This document shows positions 53,640 to 60,546 of a stretch of DNA of 64,000 bases, piece after piece; within the stretch, counting starts at the first letter, position 1, and every line of letters starts with the position of its first letter. The translations under genes were made by a program, and so were the position numbers. Below the pieces are notes generated by a model. It did not search any database and was not told the origin of the DNA. It worked only from the letters and a program-made list of their open reading frames with translations. The stretch covers positions 62,001-126,000 of the forward strand of contig CAZXFA010000003.1 in the NCBI GenBank assembly GCA_964640085.1. Reading direction: 5' to 3'. This stretch comes from CAZXFA01 sp964640085. GTDB taxonomy: Bacteria > Actinomycetota > UBA4738 > HRBIN12.

Positions 53640-53714
53640 TGGTGGGCGCTAGAGGATTCGAACCTCTGACCTCTTCCGCGTCAAGGAAGCGCTCTACCCC
53701 TGAGCTAAGCGCCC
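53640..53714 (-). tRNA. tRNA-Val (anticodon GAC)
   Basis: Cloverleaf on the minus strand: acceptor GGGCGCT/AGCGCCC, D arm GCTC/GAGC, anticodon stem CTTCC/GGAAG with loop TTGACGC (anticodon GAC, reads GUC/GUU), T arm AGAGG-TTCGAAT-CCTCT. Discriminator A followed by encoded CCA. Confidence 0.95.
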
Positions 53715-53740
53715 GTGACCCGGCATGGTACCGGACGACG

Positions 53741-53811
53741 AGGCGGGGACCGGAATCGAACCGGTGTACGGGGCTTTGCAGGCCCCTGCCTAACCACTCG
53801 GCCACCCCGCC
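53741..53811 (-). tRNA. tRNA-Cys (anticodon GCA)
   Basis: Cloverleaf on the minus strand: acceptor GGCGGGG/CCCCGCC, anticodon stem GGGGC/GCCCC with loop CTGCAAA (anticodon GCA), T arm ACCGG-TTCGATT-CCGGT, discriminator U as expected for tRNA-Cys. CCA is not encoded. 26 bases upstream of tRNA-Val(GAC) on the same strand. Confidence 0.95.
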
Positions 53812-54404
53812 GGAGGACGACCCGGGTCCCCGGGCCGTCATCAGTCTACGGGAACCGCCGGACACGACAGGGGCGAGTTCTCCCGCATGGGGTCGTTCGA
53901 CCCTCGGCGTCGCGGCGCTTTCGGCGACCGCATCGACCGGGATCTCCTGGGCACCTGATCCCGTGGGGCGCGCCGGACCCCAGGGCGTGAGGTTCGAAGG
54001 ACGGAGCAGCGACGCCGAGCGGACGACCGATCCAAGCCCGGGACCCCAGCTTGACAGGGGCGCTCCGGCGTGCCCGGACCCAGGCCGTGGCGTCCCGGCG
54101 GATCCGCTAACCGCCGCTCAGCAAGGCGGTGCGCCGGATGGGTCAGGAGTGGCCCGGACCGCGCGACCGTGACCCAAGGTCCGGACCTCGCGCGGGCTGG
54201 GCGCATCGGGGAGTCCAGCGGGAAGCTCACCGGATGCTTCGAGAGGCAGGACGGAACGGACGCGGATCGTGAAGGCACTCGGCCATCCTCGCGCCCTATC
54301 ACGAGGGCGATGCGTCCAGCAGTCCCCCGGCGGGCACTGCGCATAGACCTTCGACCGACCCGGGTAGCGACCGTTGGCGGATGTCCCTGGTCCCCCGGAC
54401 GGCT
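53812..54404. other. 593-bp stretch with no recognisable gene
   Basis: Several long frames cross this stretch on both strands, but they are rich in Arg, Pro, Ser and Gly, change frame without pattern and have no RBS with a plausible start. It may carry the promoter of the tRNA pair, which reads leftwards from its start. Nothing else was seen. Confidence 0.4.
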
Positions 54405-54410
54405 TACCTT
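54405..54410 (+). promoter_or_regulatory. -10 hexamer giving a leaderless start
   Basis: TACCTT (TANNNT) ends six bases before the GTG at 54417, the spacing seen at other leaderless genes of this window. No RBS is present. Confidence 0.4.
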
Positions 54411-54416
54411 GGATGC

Positions 54417-54620
54417 GTGCAGTCGCTCCTCCCAGAATCGCTCCACCAGCGGCACGACGATGGTCGTGTTCGTTGCCACGTCTGCCGACACACCGAGTTC
54501 GTCCACGCCGACGACGGCGCCCGCCGGTGCCTCTACTCCGAGTGTTCCTGCAGCGGGTTCCGACAGGCGGTCCAGGCTCACCCGTCCCCGCATCGACCGG
54601 AGGGGCCAGGATCCGACTGA
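54417..54620 (+). CDS. Cys-rich small protein, possible zinc ribbon
   Basis: A 67-residue protein too unusual to be chance: RVRCHVCRHTEFVHADDGAR, then RCLYSECSCSGF. The pattern C-x2-C-x-H, His, then C-x4-C-x-C-x2-F resembles small actinobacterial zinc-finger proteins with CGCGH and C-x2-C-x-C-x2-F. It has a leaderless-type promoter. A longer ATG start at 54381 in the same frame is possible. No neighbour suggests a function. Confidence 0.5.
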   Translation: MQSLLPESLHQRHDDGRVRCHVCRHTEFVHADDGARRCLYSECSCSGFRQAVQAHPSPHRPEGPGSD

Positions 54621-54756
54621 CGCCGGGCGCTGCTTCAGGACCCTTCGAGGTCACGCTTCCGCTTCGAGTGGATCGAGGTGCCCGGAGGGCGGTCGGTGTC
54701 CAGACGGATCGACTGCAACGACAGGGTGCCTGCCAGCTGGCGCCCTCGACGCACGC

Positions 54757-54963
54757 ATGATGCCCAGGGGAGACCGAAGTGGGACCACGATCTTCTTCGA
54801 TCGCCGAGTGGAAGAGGTCGACAGTCTCGTGGATGTTTCCGACAGATCTCGGCGTCTCACCGGCTTCGTCAACAGCCACACCGAGGAGCGCACCCTCAGC
54901 AGGGAGGTGGGACGACCGATCCTGCGAGCGGCGACGGTCGCGCTCGGCCTGACGCGGTCCTAA
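54757..54963 (+). CDS. doubtful small ORF
   Basis: A 68-codon frame from the double ATG at 54757 reads SGTTIFFDRRVEEVDSLVDV and then SDRSRRLTGFVNSHTEERTL to a TAA. Codon third positions are mostly G or C with acidic/hydrophobic alternation like real protein, but there is no RBS and no family. Together with 54621-54756 this stretch has no other candidate. Confidence 0.25.
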   Translation: MMPRGDRSGTTIFFDRRVEEVDSLVDVSDRSRRLTGFVNSHTEERTLSREVGRPILRAATVALGLTRS

Positions 54964-54975
54964 CGCGAACCGTGC

Positions 54976-55365
54976 TTAGGGGCCGGAATGATGGCAGCCC
55001 CAGTAGTCAGCGCCGGCGAAGTCCAGGAAGGACCATTCCCCCTCGTGCGGACAGGCTTGACCGGCGAAGAGGTCGGCGCGGATGAGCATCTCCGTCCCGG
55101 AGAACGCTTCTGTGGTGCCGTCGTAGACGTTGAGACTGAGACTGGGCGGAGTGGCCGTGCCCGTGATCAGGTCAAGAAGGGTGGGCCTGCCAGGCGCTGC
55201 ACAATGGAAGAAGCCGAGGATGGTTACGTCGGGGCTGCAGTCCCATCCCGCCGCCTGAGCCTTCGCCTTCGTGGCGTTCGGAGCGGACAGCGCCGTCCCA
55301 GTGACACCCGGGATCGCGACCAGTGAAGCCATTGAGACAGCTGCCACAACGACGAAGCGCTTCAT
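54976..55365 (-). CDS. small secreted Cys-containing protein
   Basis: A 129-residue exported protein. The signal peptide is MKRFVVVAAVSMASLVAIPG with an Ala-x-Ala type cut near residue 27-30 (TALSAP). The mature part has four Cys (GWDCSPDVTILGFFHCAAPG, GQACPHEGEW, YWGCHH), likely two disulfides. No family recognised. ATG at 55365 has AAAGGTGG 5-7 bases upstream; the longer frame adds a non-secretory start. Confidence 0.65.
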   Translation of the reverse strand: MKRFVVVAAVSMASLVAIPGVTGTALSAPNATKAKAQAAGWDCSPDVTILGFFHCAAPGRPTLLDLITGTATPPSLSLNVYDGTTEAFSGTEMLIRADLFAGQACPHEGEWSFLDFAGADYWGCHHSGP

Positions 55366-55401
55366 GGCCACCACCTTTCGTGTGCCGTAAGCGTGGGCCA
55401 C

Positions 55402-55774
55402 CCAACCTACAAGGCTTGCTGGAGGGAGTCAAAGCCGTCGATCGGCCCATCTACCGATGCTATGAGCTCCATCACCTGCAGGATCCGAGACCGTGCGTCC
55501 GGACGGAGCTTGAGCCCCGAACGCGGGAGCGCCTAGAGAGCCCGGGTCCGGCTCCCCACGCCCAGCTGCTCCACTTGTTCACCTTGCACGAATCCGAGCG
55601 TGTCGACGCATGGGCGAGTTCTGGCAACCTCGATACCCGCATCGTCCGCGGAGGAGGATCCGGTGCTGCCGACCGTGCTGGTGGGGATGCTGAGGGGGAC
55701 AGACCGCTGAGGCGGTCTGGGCGACCGCTATGAACCGTAGGTGGACCTTCGCGCTGAAAGGTCGAAGCTACCTC
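55402..55774. other. 373-bp gap with one hairpin
   Basis: No frame has a believable start with RBS. At 55700-55719 CAGACCGC pairs perfectly with GCGGTCTG around a TGAG loop; it lies 55 bases after the methyltransferase stop and may be its terminator, though no U-run follows. Confidence 0.4.
55700..55719 (-). terminator. hairpin downstream of the methyltransferase gene
   Basis: A perfect 8-bp stem with a 4-base loop between the methyltransferase stop (55775) and the secreted-protein gene. The absence of a U-run leaves the role open. Confidence 0.4.
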
Positions 55775-56497
55775 TCAAAGCGTGGCGACGAGCCAGAGGC
55801 GATCGGAGGCGAGCTCGAACGGTTCGAGCTTGTCGTCGAGCGTCTCGAACGAGGTGAACCCGGCCTCCATGAGCAGGTCCGTGAGGTCCTTCACGGGGTA
55901 GAGGCGCATCGACGACCGGTGCTCGGTACGCTCCCCACCGCGCAGGAACGTCCACGTCGTCTCGATACGGCCGGTCGTGACGGCGAATGACCGCTCCTCG
56001 AGCACGATCGTCCCCTCGACCTCGAACCAGTTCCGCTCGCCGAAGCGGGCCAGGATCGACTCGAGCGCGGGAACGTCGATCAGGTAGCGCCCGCCGGGCC
56101 GCAACGCGTGGGCGGCGGCGGTCGCCTGAGCGAGGTTCCCTTCCTCGTCGAAGTACCCGAACGACCCCCAGAAGCACAGCGTGGCGTCGAACTGCTCCTC
56201 GTACGGGAGCTCGCGCATGTCCGCCTTCTCGTACCGCACACCGTCATCACGGGCGCGGGCGACCTCGAGGAACCGGTCGGTGATGTCGACGCCGACGACG
56301 TCGCACCCACGCGCCGCGAGCCGGCTCGCGATCCGTCCGGTCCCGCATGGAACGTCGAGCACCCGCATCCCCGGCTCGAGCCGCAGGGCTCGGACCACCC
56401 GATCCGCCTGATCAGCCGCGTCCTCGGCCGAGCCCCACCCCAGCTGGACCCGCTGCCAGGCGGGGGACTCGAACATCTCCTCCCACCACTCGCTCAC
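55775..56497 (-). CDS. class I SAM-dependent methyltransferase
   Basis: A 240-residue cytosolic methyltransferase. Motif I VLDVPCGTGRIASRLAARG, then VVGVDITDRFLEVAR (acidic loop), MRELPYEEQFDATLCFWGSF (motif IV region) and LRPGGRYLIDVPALES. This is the Methyltransf_11/25 type acting on small molecules; substrate unknown. GTG at 56497 lies 7 bases after a TAGGGT hexamer (56505-56510), a leaderless layout. A longer frame upstream is not needed. Confidence 0.85.
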   Translation of the reverse strand: MSEWWEEMFESPAWQRVQLGWGSAEDAADQADRVVRALRLEPGMRVLDVPCGTGRIASRLAARGCDVVGVDITDRFLEVARARDDGVRYEKADMRELPYEEQFDATLCFWGSFGYFDEEGNLAQATAAAHALRPGGRYLIDVPALESILARFGERNWFEVEGTIVLEERSFAVTTGRIETTWTFLRGGERTEHRSSMRLYPVKDLTDLLMEAGFTSFETLDDKLEPFELASDRLWLVATL

Positions 56498-56504
56498 GGA
56501 AGCC

Positions 56505-56510
56505 ACCCTA
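56505..56510 (-). promoter_or_regulatory. -10 hexamer giving a leaderless start
   Basis: The minus strand reads TAGGGT, with seven bases to the GTG of the methyltransferase. There is no RBS between them. Confidence 0.45.
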
Positions 56511-56673
56511 GTCCTGAGCCGGTCAGGCTGGGTGAGGGTCCTGGGCGGGCCGGGTCCGGCAGCCCTACCTGCGGTCACTCCTCGTCCATAGCCTCACCAC
56601 GGTCCCTCCCATCTGAGTGCGCACGCTCCCCCACGAGGAGAAGCGCACCCTCACCGGGGAGGGGGTAGGCGTG

Positions 56674-57093
56674 ATGCGACGGACGGCGCATCTCACATCG
56701 AGGGATCGAGTCGCGACGGTCTTCGTCGGGGCGGGCGCGCTCGTCTACCTGCTCTGGCTGGCCGGCGTCGGGTCTCGGGTGGAGACCGACGTAAGAGTGG
56801 TCACCGGGACCGTCCTGGCGCTGGGGTTCTGGGCCTCCGCCTCCGCCGTCGTCCCCGGCTTCGACGGACTACTGCACGGCTCGAAGTTGTACCTCGCTAT
56901 CACGTCACTGCTTGGGCTCGGTGCGTTCGGCGTCGGGATCGTGGCCCTGGTGAGCGGGAGCGAGCTCGCACTCGGCGTCCTGGTCGCGACCACCGTCGTG
57001 CTGTGGGCAATCTCCACGGTGCGGCACGCGAACGCTGCGGCGAGCGAGCCGCGTGCCGGTGGAAGCTCGACACTCGCCGGTCTCAGCCGTTGA
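56674..57093 (+). CDS. four-helix membrane protein of unknown function
   Basis: 139 residues with four hydrophobic segments at about 16-33, 44-61, 71-90 and 95-113 and short charged ends. No family recognised. ATG at 56674, or the GTG one codon earlier, follows GGGGAGGGGG by 6-9 bases. Divergent from the methyltransferase with about 176 bases between. The 204 bases after it, up to the kinase, hold no gene. Confidence 0.6.
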   Translation: MRRTAHLTSRDRVATVFVGAGALVYLLWLAGVGSRVETDVRVVTGTVLALGFWASASAVVPGFDGLLHGSKLYLAITSLLGLGAFGVGIVALVSGSELALGVLVATTVVLWAISTVRHANAAASEPRAGGSSTLAGLSR

Positions 57094-57285
57094 GGACGGG
57101 CGGCCCAGCATCCCGGCGGTGCTCGGTCGGGTCTGCGGGAGGCTCAGCCCAGCCGTGAGTCTTGGCGTGCCGGGCGGAACGGTCCGCTGGCGCGTCTTCT
57201 GAGCAGGAGGGACGGGGAGTGGGAACCGCGACCGTAGCCCAGGAGCTCCAGCGCACCCGGGAAGGGCTGGCCGAGGTCTACGAGG

Positions 57286-57291
57286 TAGCCT
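57286..57291 (+). promoter_or_regulatory. -10 hexamer giving a leaderless start
   Basis: TAGCCT ends six bases before the kinase GTG at 57298, without an RBS in between. Confidence 0.45.
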
Positions 57292-57297
57292 GCCAGG

Positions 57298-58212
57298 GTG
57301 TCGGAACAGGTCGAGGAGCCTCGGTCCGCGCCGCGCAAGGGGTGGGGACTCGCCGAGGGTGATCCGATCGTCCCCGGTCGATCCGTGTTGGATGAGATCG
57401 GGGGTGGATCGGACTACGAGGTGTTCCTGGCCTGGGATGAGCACCTCCACTCCCTCGTCGTCACGAAGCTCCTTCGGCCGCACCTGGTGCACGACGAGCA
57501 CGCCCTGCGGTCCCTTGCCCGCGAGGCGGAGCTTCTCGAACGGCTTTCGCACCCGGTCATCGTCCGTGGATTCGCCGCCGTCCTGAAGGGTGATCGGCCC
57601 CATCTTGTGCTCGAGCATCTGGAGGGGCCGACGCTGGCCCGAACGATCCGGCGTGCGGGCCCACTGACGGTCGAGCAGCTCGTTCCCCTTGCATTCCAGC
57701 TCGCCAGCGCGCTCCAGTACCTTGCCAACGAGGAGGTCGTTCACCTCGATGTGAAACCGGGAAACGTGATCCTGGGCGCCCCGCCGCGTCTGGTCGACCT
57801 CAGCGTGGCAAGAACGGTCGAGGCGGCCGCACTCCTCCGGACTCCGGTCGGGACCGACCCCTACATGGCCCCCGAGCAATGCGATCCCACGCTCGCCGGG
57901 ATCGGTCCGGCGGCGGACGTGTACGGGCTGGGCGCGACCCTGTACGAAGCCATCAGCGGCAGCGTGCCGTTCCCCCGTCCCCGACACTTCGATCGCGAAG
58001 ATCCGGCCCGGCGGTTCCCCCAGCTGAACGGTGCTCCTGCTCCGCTACCATCCGATCGCGCGGGGGGCCTCGCCGAGATCGTCTCCGCGTGCCTTTCGTT
58101 CGAACCCGCGCGACGGCCGACGGCGGCTGAGGTCGGCGACCAGCTCGAGCCGCTCATCGAGGCGATCAAGCCACGTCGGATCCTGGGGCGAGCGCGTCCC
58201 CGGCTACGGTGA
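57298..58212 (+). CDS. Hanks-type Ser/Thr protein kinase with altered motifs
   Basis: 304 residues, kinase domain only. Glycine loop IGGGSDYEVFLAWD, catalytic Lys in SLVVTKLLRPH near residue 57, catalytic loop VVHLDVKPGNVIL (HLD for HRD), metal loop RLVDLSVAR (DLS for DFG), YMAPEQC for the APE motif and DVYGLGATLYEAISG. Lys, both Asp and Asn are kept, so activity is likely; lack of the HRD Arg suggests it does not need activation-loop phosphorylation. No transmembrane or PASTA part, so it is cytosolic. Faces a repeat-rich membrane protein. Confidence 0.87.
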   Translation: MSEQVEEPRSAPRKGWGLAEGDPIVPGRSVLDEIGGGSDYEVFLAWDEHLHSLVVTKLLRPHLVHDEHALRSLAREAELLERLSHPVIVRGFAAVLKGDRPHLVLEHLEGPTLARTIRRAGPLTVEQLVPLAFQLASALQYLANEEVVHLDVKPGNVILGAPPRLVDLSVARTVEAAALLRTPVGTDPYMAPEQCDPTLAGIGPAADVYGLGATLYEAISGSVPFPRPRHFDREDPARRFPQLNGAPAPLPSDRAGGLAEIVSACLSFEPARRPTAAEVGDQLEPLIEAIKPRRILGRARPRLR

Positions 58213-58240
58213 GCGGACGCCCCCGGCTACGGTGAGCGGA
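58198..58240 (+). repeat. tandem duplication over the kinase stop codon
   Basis: CCCCGGCTACGGTGAGCGGA occurs twice, at 58198-58217 and 58221-58240, separated by CGC (period 23 bp, copies identical). The first copy holds the last codons and TGA of the kinase; the second lies in the gap to the convergent gene. Confidence 0.9.
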
Positions 58241-58284
58241 AGGGCGACCCCGAGCGGCCCTTCCCCGTCGTGCTCGAAGACCTA

Positions 58285-58782
58285 TCAGCCTCGACCGTCG
58301 GTCGCCGTATGTGTGTTCCCCGTTGGGCCCGTGTGTCGGTTCCCGTCCGTCAGGGTGCCGTCATCGGGGCCGGCCGTGTTGGTCGGACCCGTGTGTTGGG
58401 CTCCGTCCGTGAAGGTCCCGGTGTTGCCGGTCGGTCCCGTGTGACGATCACCGTCGGTCAACGAACCGGGATCACTTCGTCCGGTCGTCCCCGTTGCTCC
58501 GGTCGCGTCGCCCGTCGTGTCGTCGTCACCGACCCAAGCGTCGTCGTCACCGCCCTCGTCCTCGGCGTCGAAGCGCATCACCGCGGGATCGTCTGACCCT
58601 CCCCGGTCATCCCCGCCGGCACCCCATGCCGGGGCGAGCCGGAGGAATCCGAGAGCGGCGAGCGCAACAACGGCGACCGCCACGATCAGCCATGATGGCA
58701 GTCGGTACGTCTCCTCCTCGTGCACAGCCAGAGCACGCGCCACTCTGACGACCGGGCGAGAGACCTCGTCTTCCTGCTCCAT
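58285..58782 (-). CDS. single-pass membrane protein with Thr/Gly-rich repeats
   Basis: 165 residues. Cytoplasmic N-terminus of about 28 residues, one membrane helix (about 29-50, SWLIVAVAVVALAALGFL), an acidic stretch (DAEDEGGDDDAWVGDDD) and a C-terminal low-complexity region with three units of the type DGxxHTGPTxNT, spaced by about 18 residues. ATG at 58782 has GGAGG 5 bases upstream. Its Thr-rich outer tail and cytosolic head are not recognised in any family; convergent with the kinase, so a link is only by position. Confidence 0.6.
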   Translation of the reverse strand: MEQEDEVSRPVVRVARALAVHEEETYRLPSWLIVAVAVVALAALGFLRLAPAWGAGGDDRGGSDDPAVMRFDAEDEGGDDDAWVGDDDTTGDATGATGTTGRSDPGSLTDGDRHTGPTGNTGTFTDGAQHTGPTNTAGPDDGTLTDGNRHTGPTGNTHTATDGRG

Positions 58783-59071
58783 GTCGACCTCCTACCTCGG
58801 CGGCTCTCCCATCGGCCCTTCGTCCGTCTGCACGCTCTTCGGTATAGAAGGGAGGTGGGAAGGGCAAACCCAAGCGCGGGCTAATGGCAGGTTAAGGCTC
58901 CACTGAATCGCCTGAGTCGACGGGCCGTTCACGTCGAAGCCGAGGATCCTCTAGACCCGGTCCCCCCTGCTTGTCCGGACGGAGATCGCTTCTGGAACGC
59001 CGACCATCATCACCCGCGCCCGGGGTTCACGGGATCGATGAGGTAGGCCCAAGGGATGTTCCACCTGTACC
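58783..59071. other. 289-bp gap with no gene seen
   Basis: Only the start region of the repeat protein and unassigned sequence before the tRNA fragment. No open frame with RBS. Confidence 0.4.
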
Positions 59072-59106
59072 TGGAGCGGACGACGGGACTCGAACCCGCG
59101 ACCCCC
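59072..59106 (-). other. 3' fragment of tRNA-Gly (attachment-site-like)
   Basis: The minus strand gives GGGTC, a T arm GCGGG-TTCGAGT-CCCGT, acceptor strand CGTCCGC, discriminator U and CCA, as at the 3' end of tRNA-Gly. The 5' half (acceptor GCGGACG, D and anticodon arms) is absent upstream, so it is not a working tRNA. Integrases that use tRNA genes leave exactly such 3' copies. No integrase is visible in the window. Confidence 0.75.
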
Positions 59107-59150
59107 ACGCGGGAACTGTGATCCAGAGTGTGACCTGACTCAGGCGTCGA

Positions 59151-59201
59151 GCGCCTCGCGCAGCGCCGCGATGAGCCGCAGCCGCACGAGGCCGTCGGGG
59201 G
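59151..59201 (-). repeat. gene-fragment repeat, copy A
   Basis: About three quarters of 51 positions agree with 59864-59914. On the minus strand it reads DGLVRLRLIAALREALDA and then a stop, the tail of an unknown protein family. Confidence 0.6.
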
Positions 59202-59355
59202 CGGACTTCAGCACCTGGTCCCGGCGTGATGCAGCGTTCTGAAGAGACCCTGGCGTCTCTATCCCATGAGGGACGAACGCGACATGATGTCTGTCGGTTC
59301 TGAGCTTGCGGCATCTGACCCTCCGTGGGATGGTCTCGAGCGGGAGGTGATCGTC

Positions 59356-59745
59356 GTGACGGACAACGTCGAGGCAACGAGGGCAGCGATCGAGGGCATG
59401 CAGCGGGGCGATATGGATGCGATGGCCACCGGGATCGCCGCGGATGCCGTCTGGCACGTCGCCGGCAACAACCCGTTCGCGGGTGAGTTCTCAGGGCATG
59501 AGGCGATCATGCAGCGCTTCGCCGCGATGGCAGCGGCCAACACCGGTTTCACCATCGATGAGATCCACGACGTGGTGGGCAACGACGATCATGTGGTGGC
59601 ACTGGTGCGCCTAACGTTCAGGGGACCCGGCGGTGAGACGAGCCAGCCAACCGTGTGGGTCTTCCACGGCAGAGACGGGATCGCGACCGAGCTCTGGAAC
59701 TTCTCGAGGGAGCAGGCGGAGATCGATCGCGTGTACTCCGGCTGA
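59356..59745 (+). CDS. SnoaL-like / NTF2-fold protein
   Basis: A 129-residue cone-barrel protein. NVEATRAAIEGMQRGDMDAM and AVWHVAGNNPFAGEFSGHEAI are typical of SnoaL-like proteins, with VVALVRLTFRGPGGE as a late strand. Such proteins are cyclases, isomerases or ligand binders; nothing more can be said. GTG at 59356 follows GGGAGG by 9 bases; a longer ATG start at 59266 is less likely. It appears intact amid gene fragments. Confidence 0.75.
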   Translation: MTDNVEATRAAIEGMQRGDMDAMATGIAADAVWHVAGNNPFAGEFSGHEAIMQRFAAMAAANTGFTIDEIHDVVGNDDHVVALVRLTFRGPGGETSQPTVWVFHGRDGIATELWNFSREQAEIDRVYSG

Positions 59746-59863
59746 TAGTCGACGACCCGCCCCGTGGCGCGATGGCCAGTGGGCGAACCGGCGCAAGGCT
59801 CAGAGCTGATCGCCCATATCGCAGCCGAACGACACCGAACAACCGAGTCACAAGGGCTACCGA

Positions 59864-59914
59864 GCACTTCCCGCAGCGTCCGGATGAGCCGCAACCGAGT
59901 GAGGTCGTCCGGGT
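59864..59914 (-). repeat. gene-fragment repeat, copy B
   Basis: Partner of 59151-59201. The minus strand reads DPDDLTRLRLIRTLREVLGS; upstream in the same frame comes TEAERAALIGQLHASDRGGR without a start codon. Remnant of an unknown gene, part of the broken region around the SnoaL gene. Confidence 0.6.
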
Positions 59915-60023
59915 CGGTCTCCACGTGGGCGAGCCCCACGGCGAGCGTCCGTCCGCCGCGGTCGCTTGCGTGGAGTTGTCCGATCAGGGCGGCGCGCTCA
60001 GCCTCCGTATGCCCGTTCGCCCC

Positions 60024-60176
60024 TCAGGGCTCGGCGGCCTGCACCAGGATCTCGGCCGCGCGCGCGGCGTCGTCCGTCGAGACGTCCAGGTGGGTGACGG
60101 CACGGACGGTTCGCGGACCGAACGAGAAGACCAGGACGCCGCGATCGTCGGCTCGCTCGACGACGGTGGGGGCGTC
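60024..60176 (-). pseudogene. C-terminal remnant of an L-threonine aldolase-like gene
   Basis: 50 codons in frame to a TGA read RGVLVFSFGPRTVRAVTHLD, then VSTDDAARAAEILVQAAEP. The pattern GPRTVRAVTHLDVS is characteristic of the C-terminal domain of PLP-dependent threonine aldolases. The PLP domain is missing and similarity ends abruptly at about 60177. Confidence 0.6.
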
Positions 60177-60202
60177 GCGGCATCTACCTGGGCCATGCGA
60201 CG

Positions 60203-60513
60203 TTGATGTTCGGGCGAGCCGACCGCATCAGCCGCATCTTCGAGAAGATCGTTGCGGGCCTCTACTTCCACGAATACGGGGACCGACTCGACGTGTCCGA
60301 TCTCACTGTTCACCAGGTGCTCGAGCGACTTCCCGACGATACGCACGAGCTCATACGGACGAAGGTGCCTCTCCGCCAGGTCGGCATGTGAAGCTCCGGT
60401 TCGGGAGGACGGAAGACGCACCTGAGGCAGCCGTGGGCGCGTTCTCCTTCTTTGACAATCGCGTCGGATTCCTGACGTTTGCGATGCCCAACGAACAGCC
60501 GCCGCCGCCCGGT
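60203..60513 (+). pseudogene. split remnant of an unknown gene
   Basis: One frame reads RADRISRIFEKIVAGLYFHE through ELIRTKVPLRQVGM to a TGA at 60389-60391. The next frame, opening with a GTG inside that stop, reads VKLRFGRTEDAPEAAVGAFS and FFDNRVGFLTFAMPNEQ. They look like consecutive parts of one protein with a shift, and there is no proper N-terminus. The family is not identified. Confidence 0.45.
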
Positions 60514-60546
60514 GATCGCTCGTCATGGCGACCGCCGCGGACCAGA

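Noticed and set aside
54070..54963. 297-codon plus-strand frame covering the Cys-rich mini-protein in another frame
   Set aside because: Composition is Ser/Arg/Pro-rich without hydrophobic pattern; the Cys/His-rich frame and the end from 54757 are the only protein-like parts.
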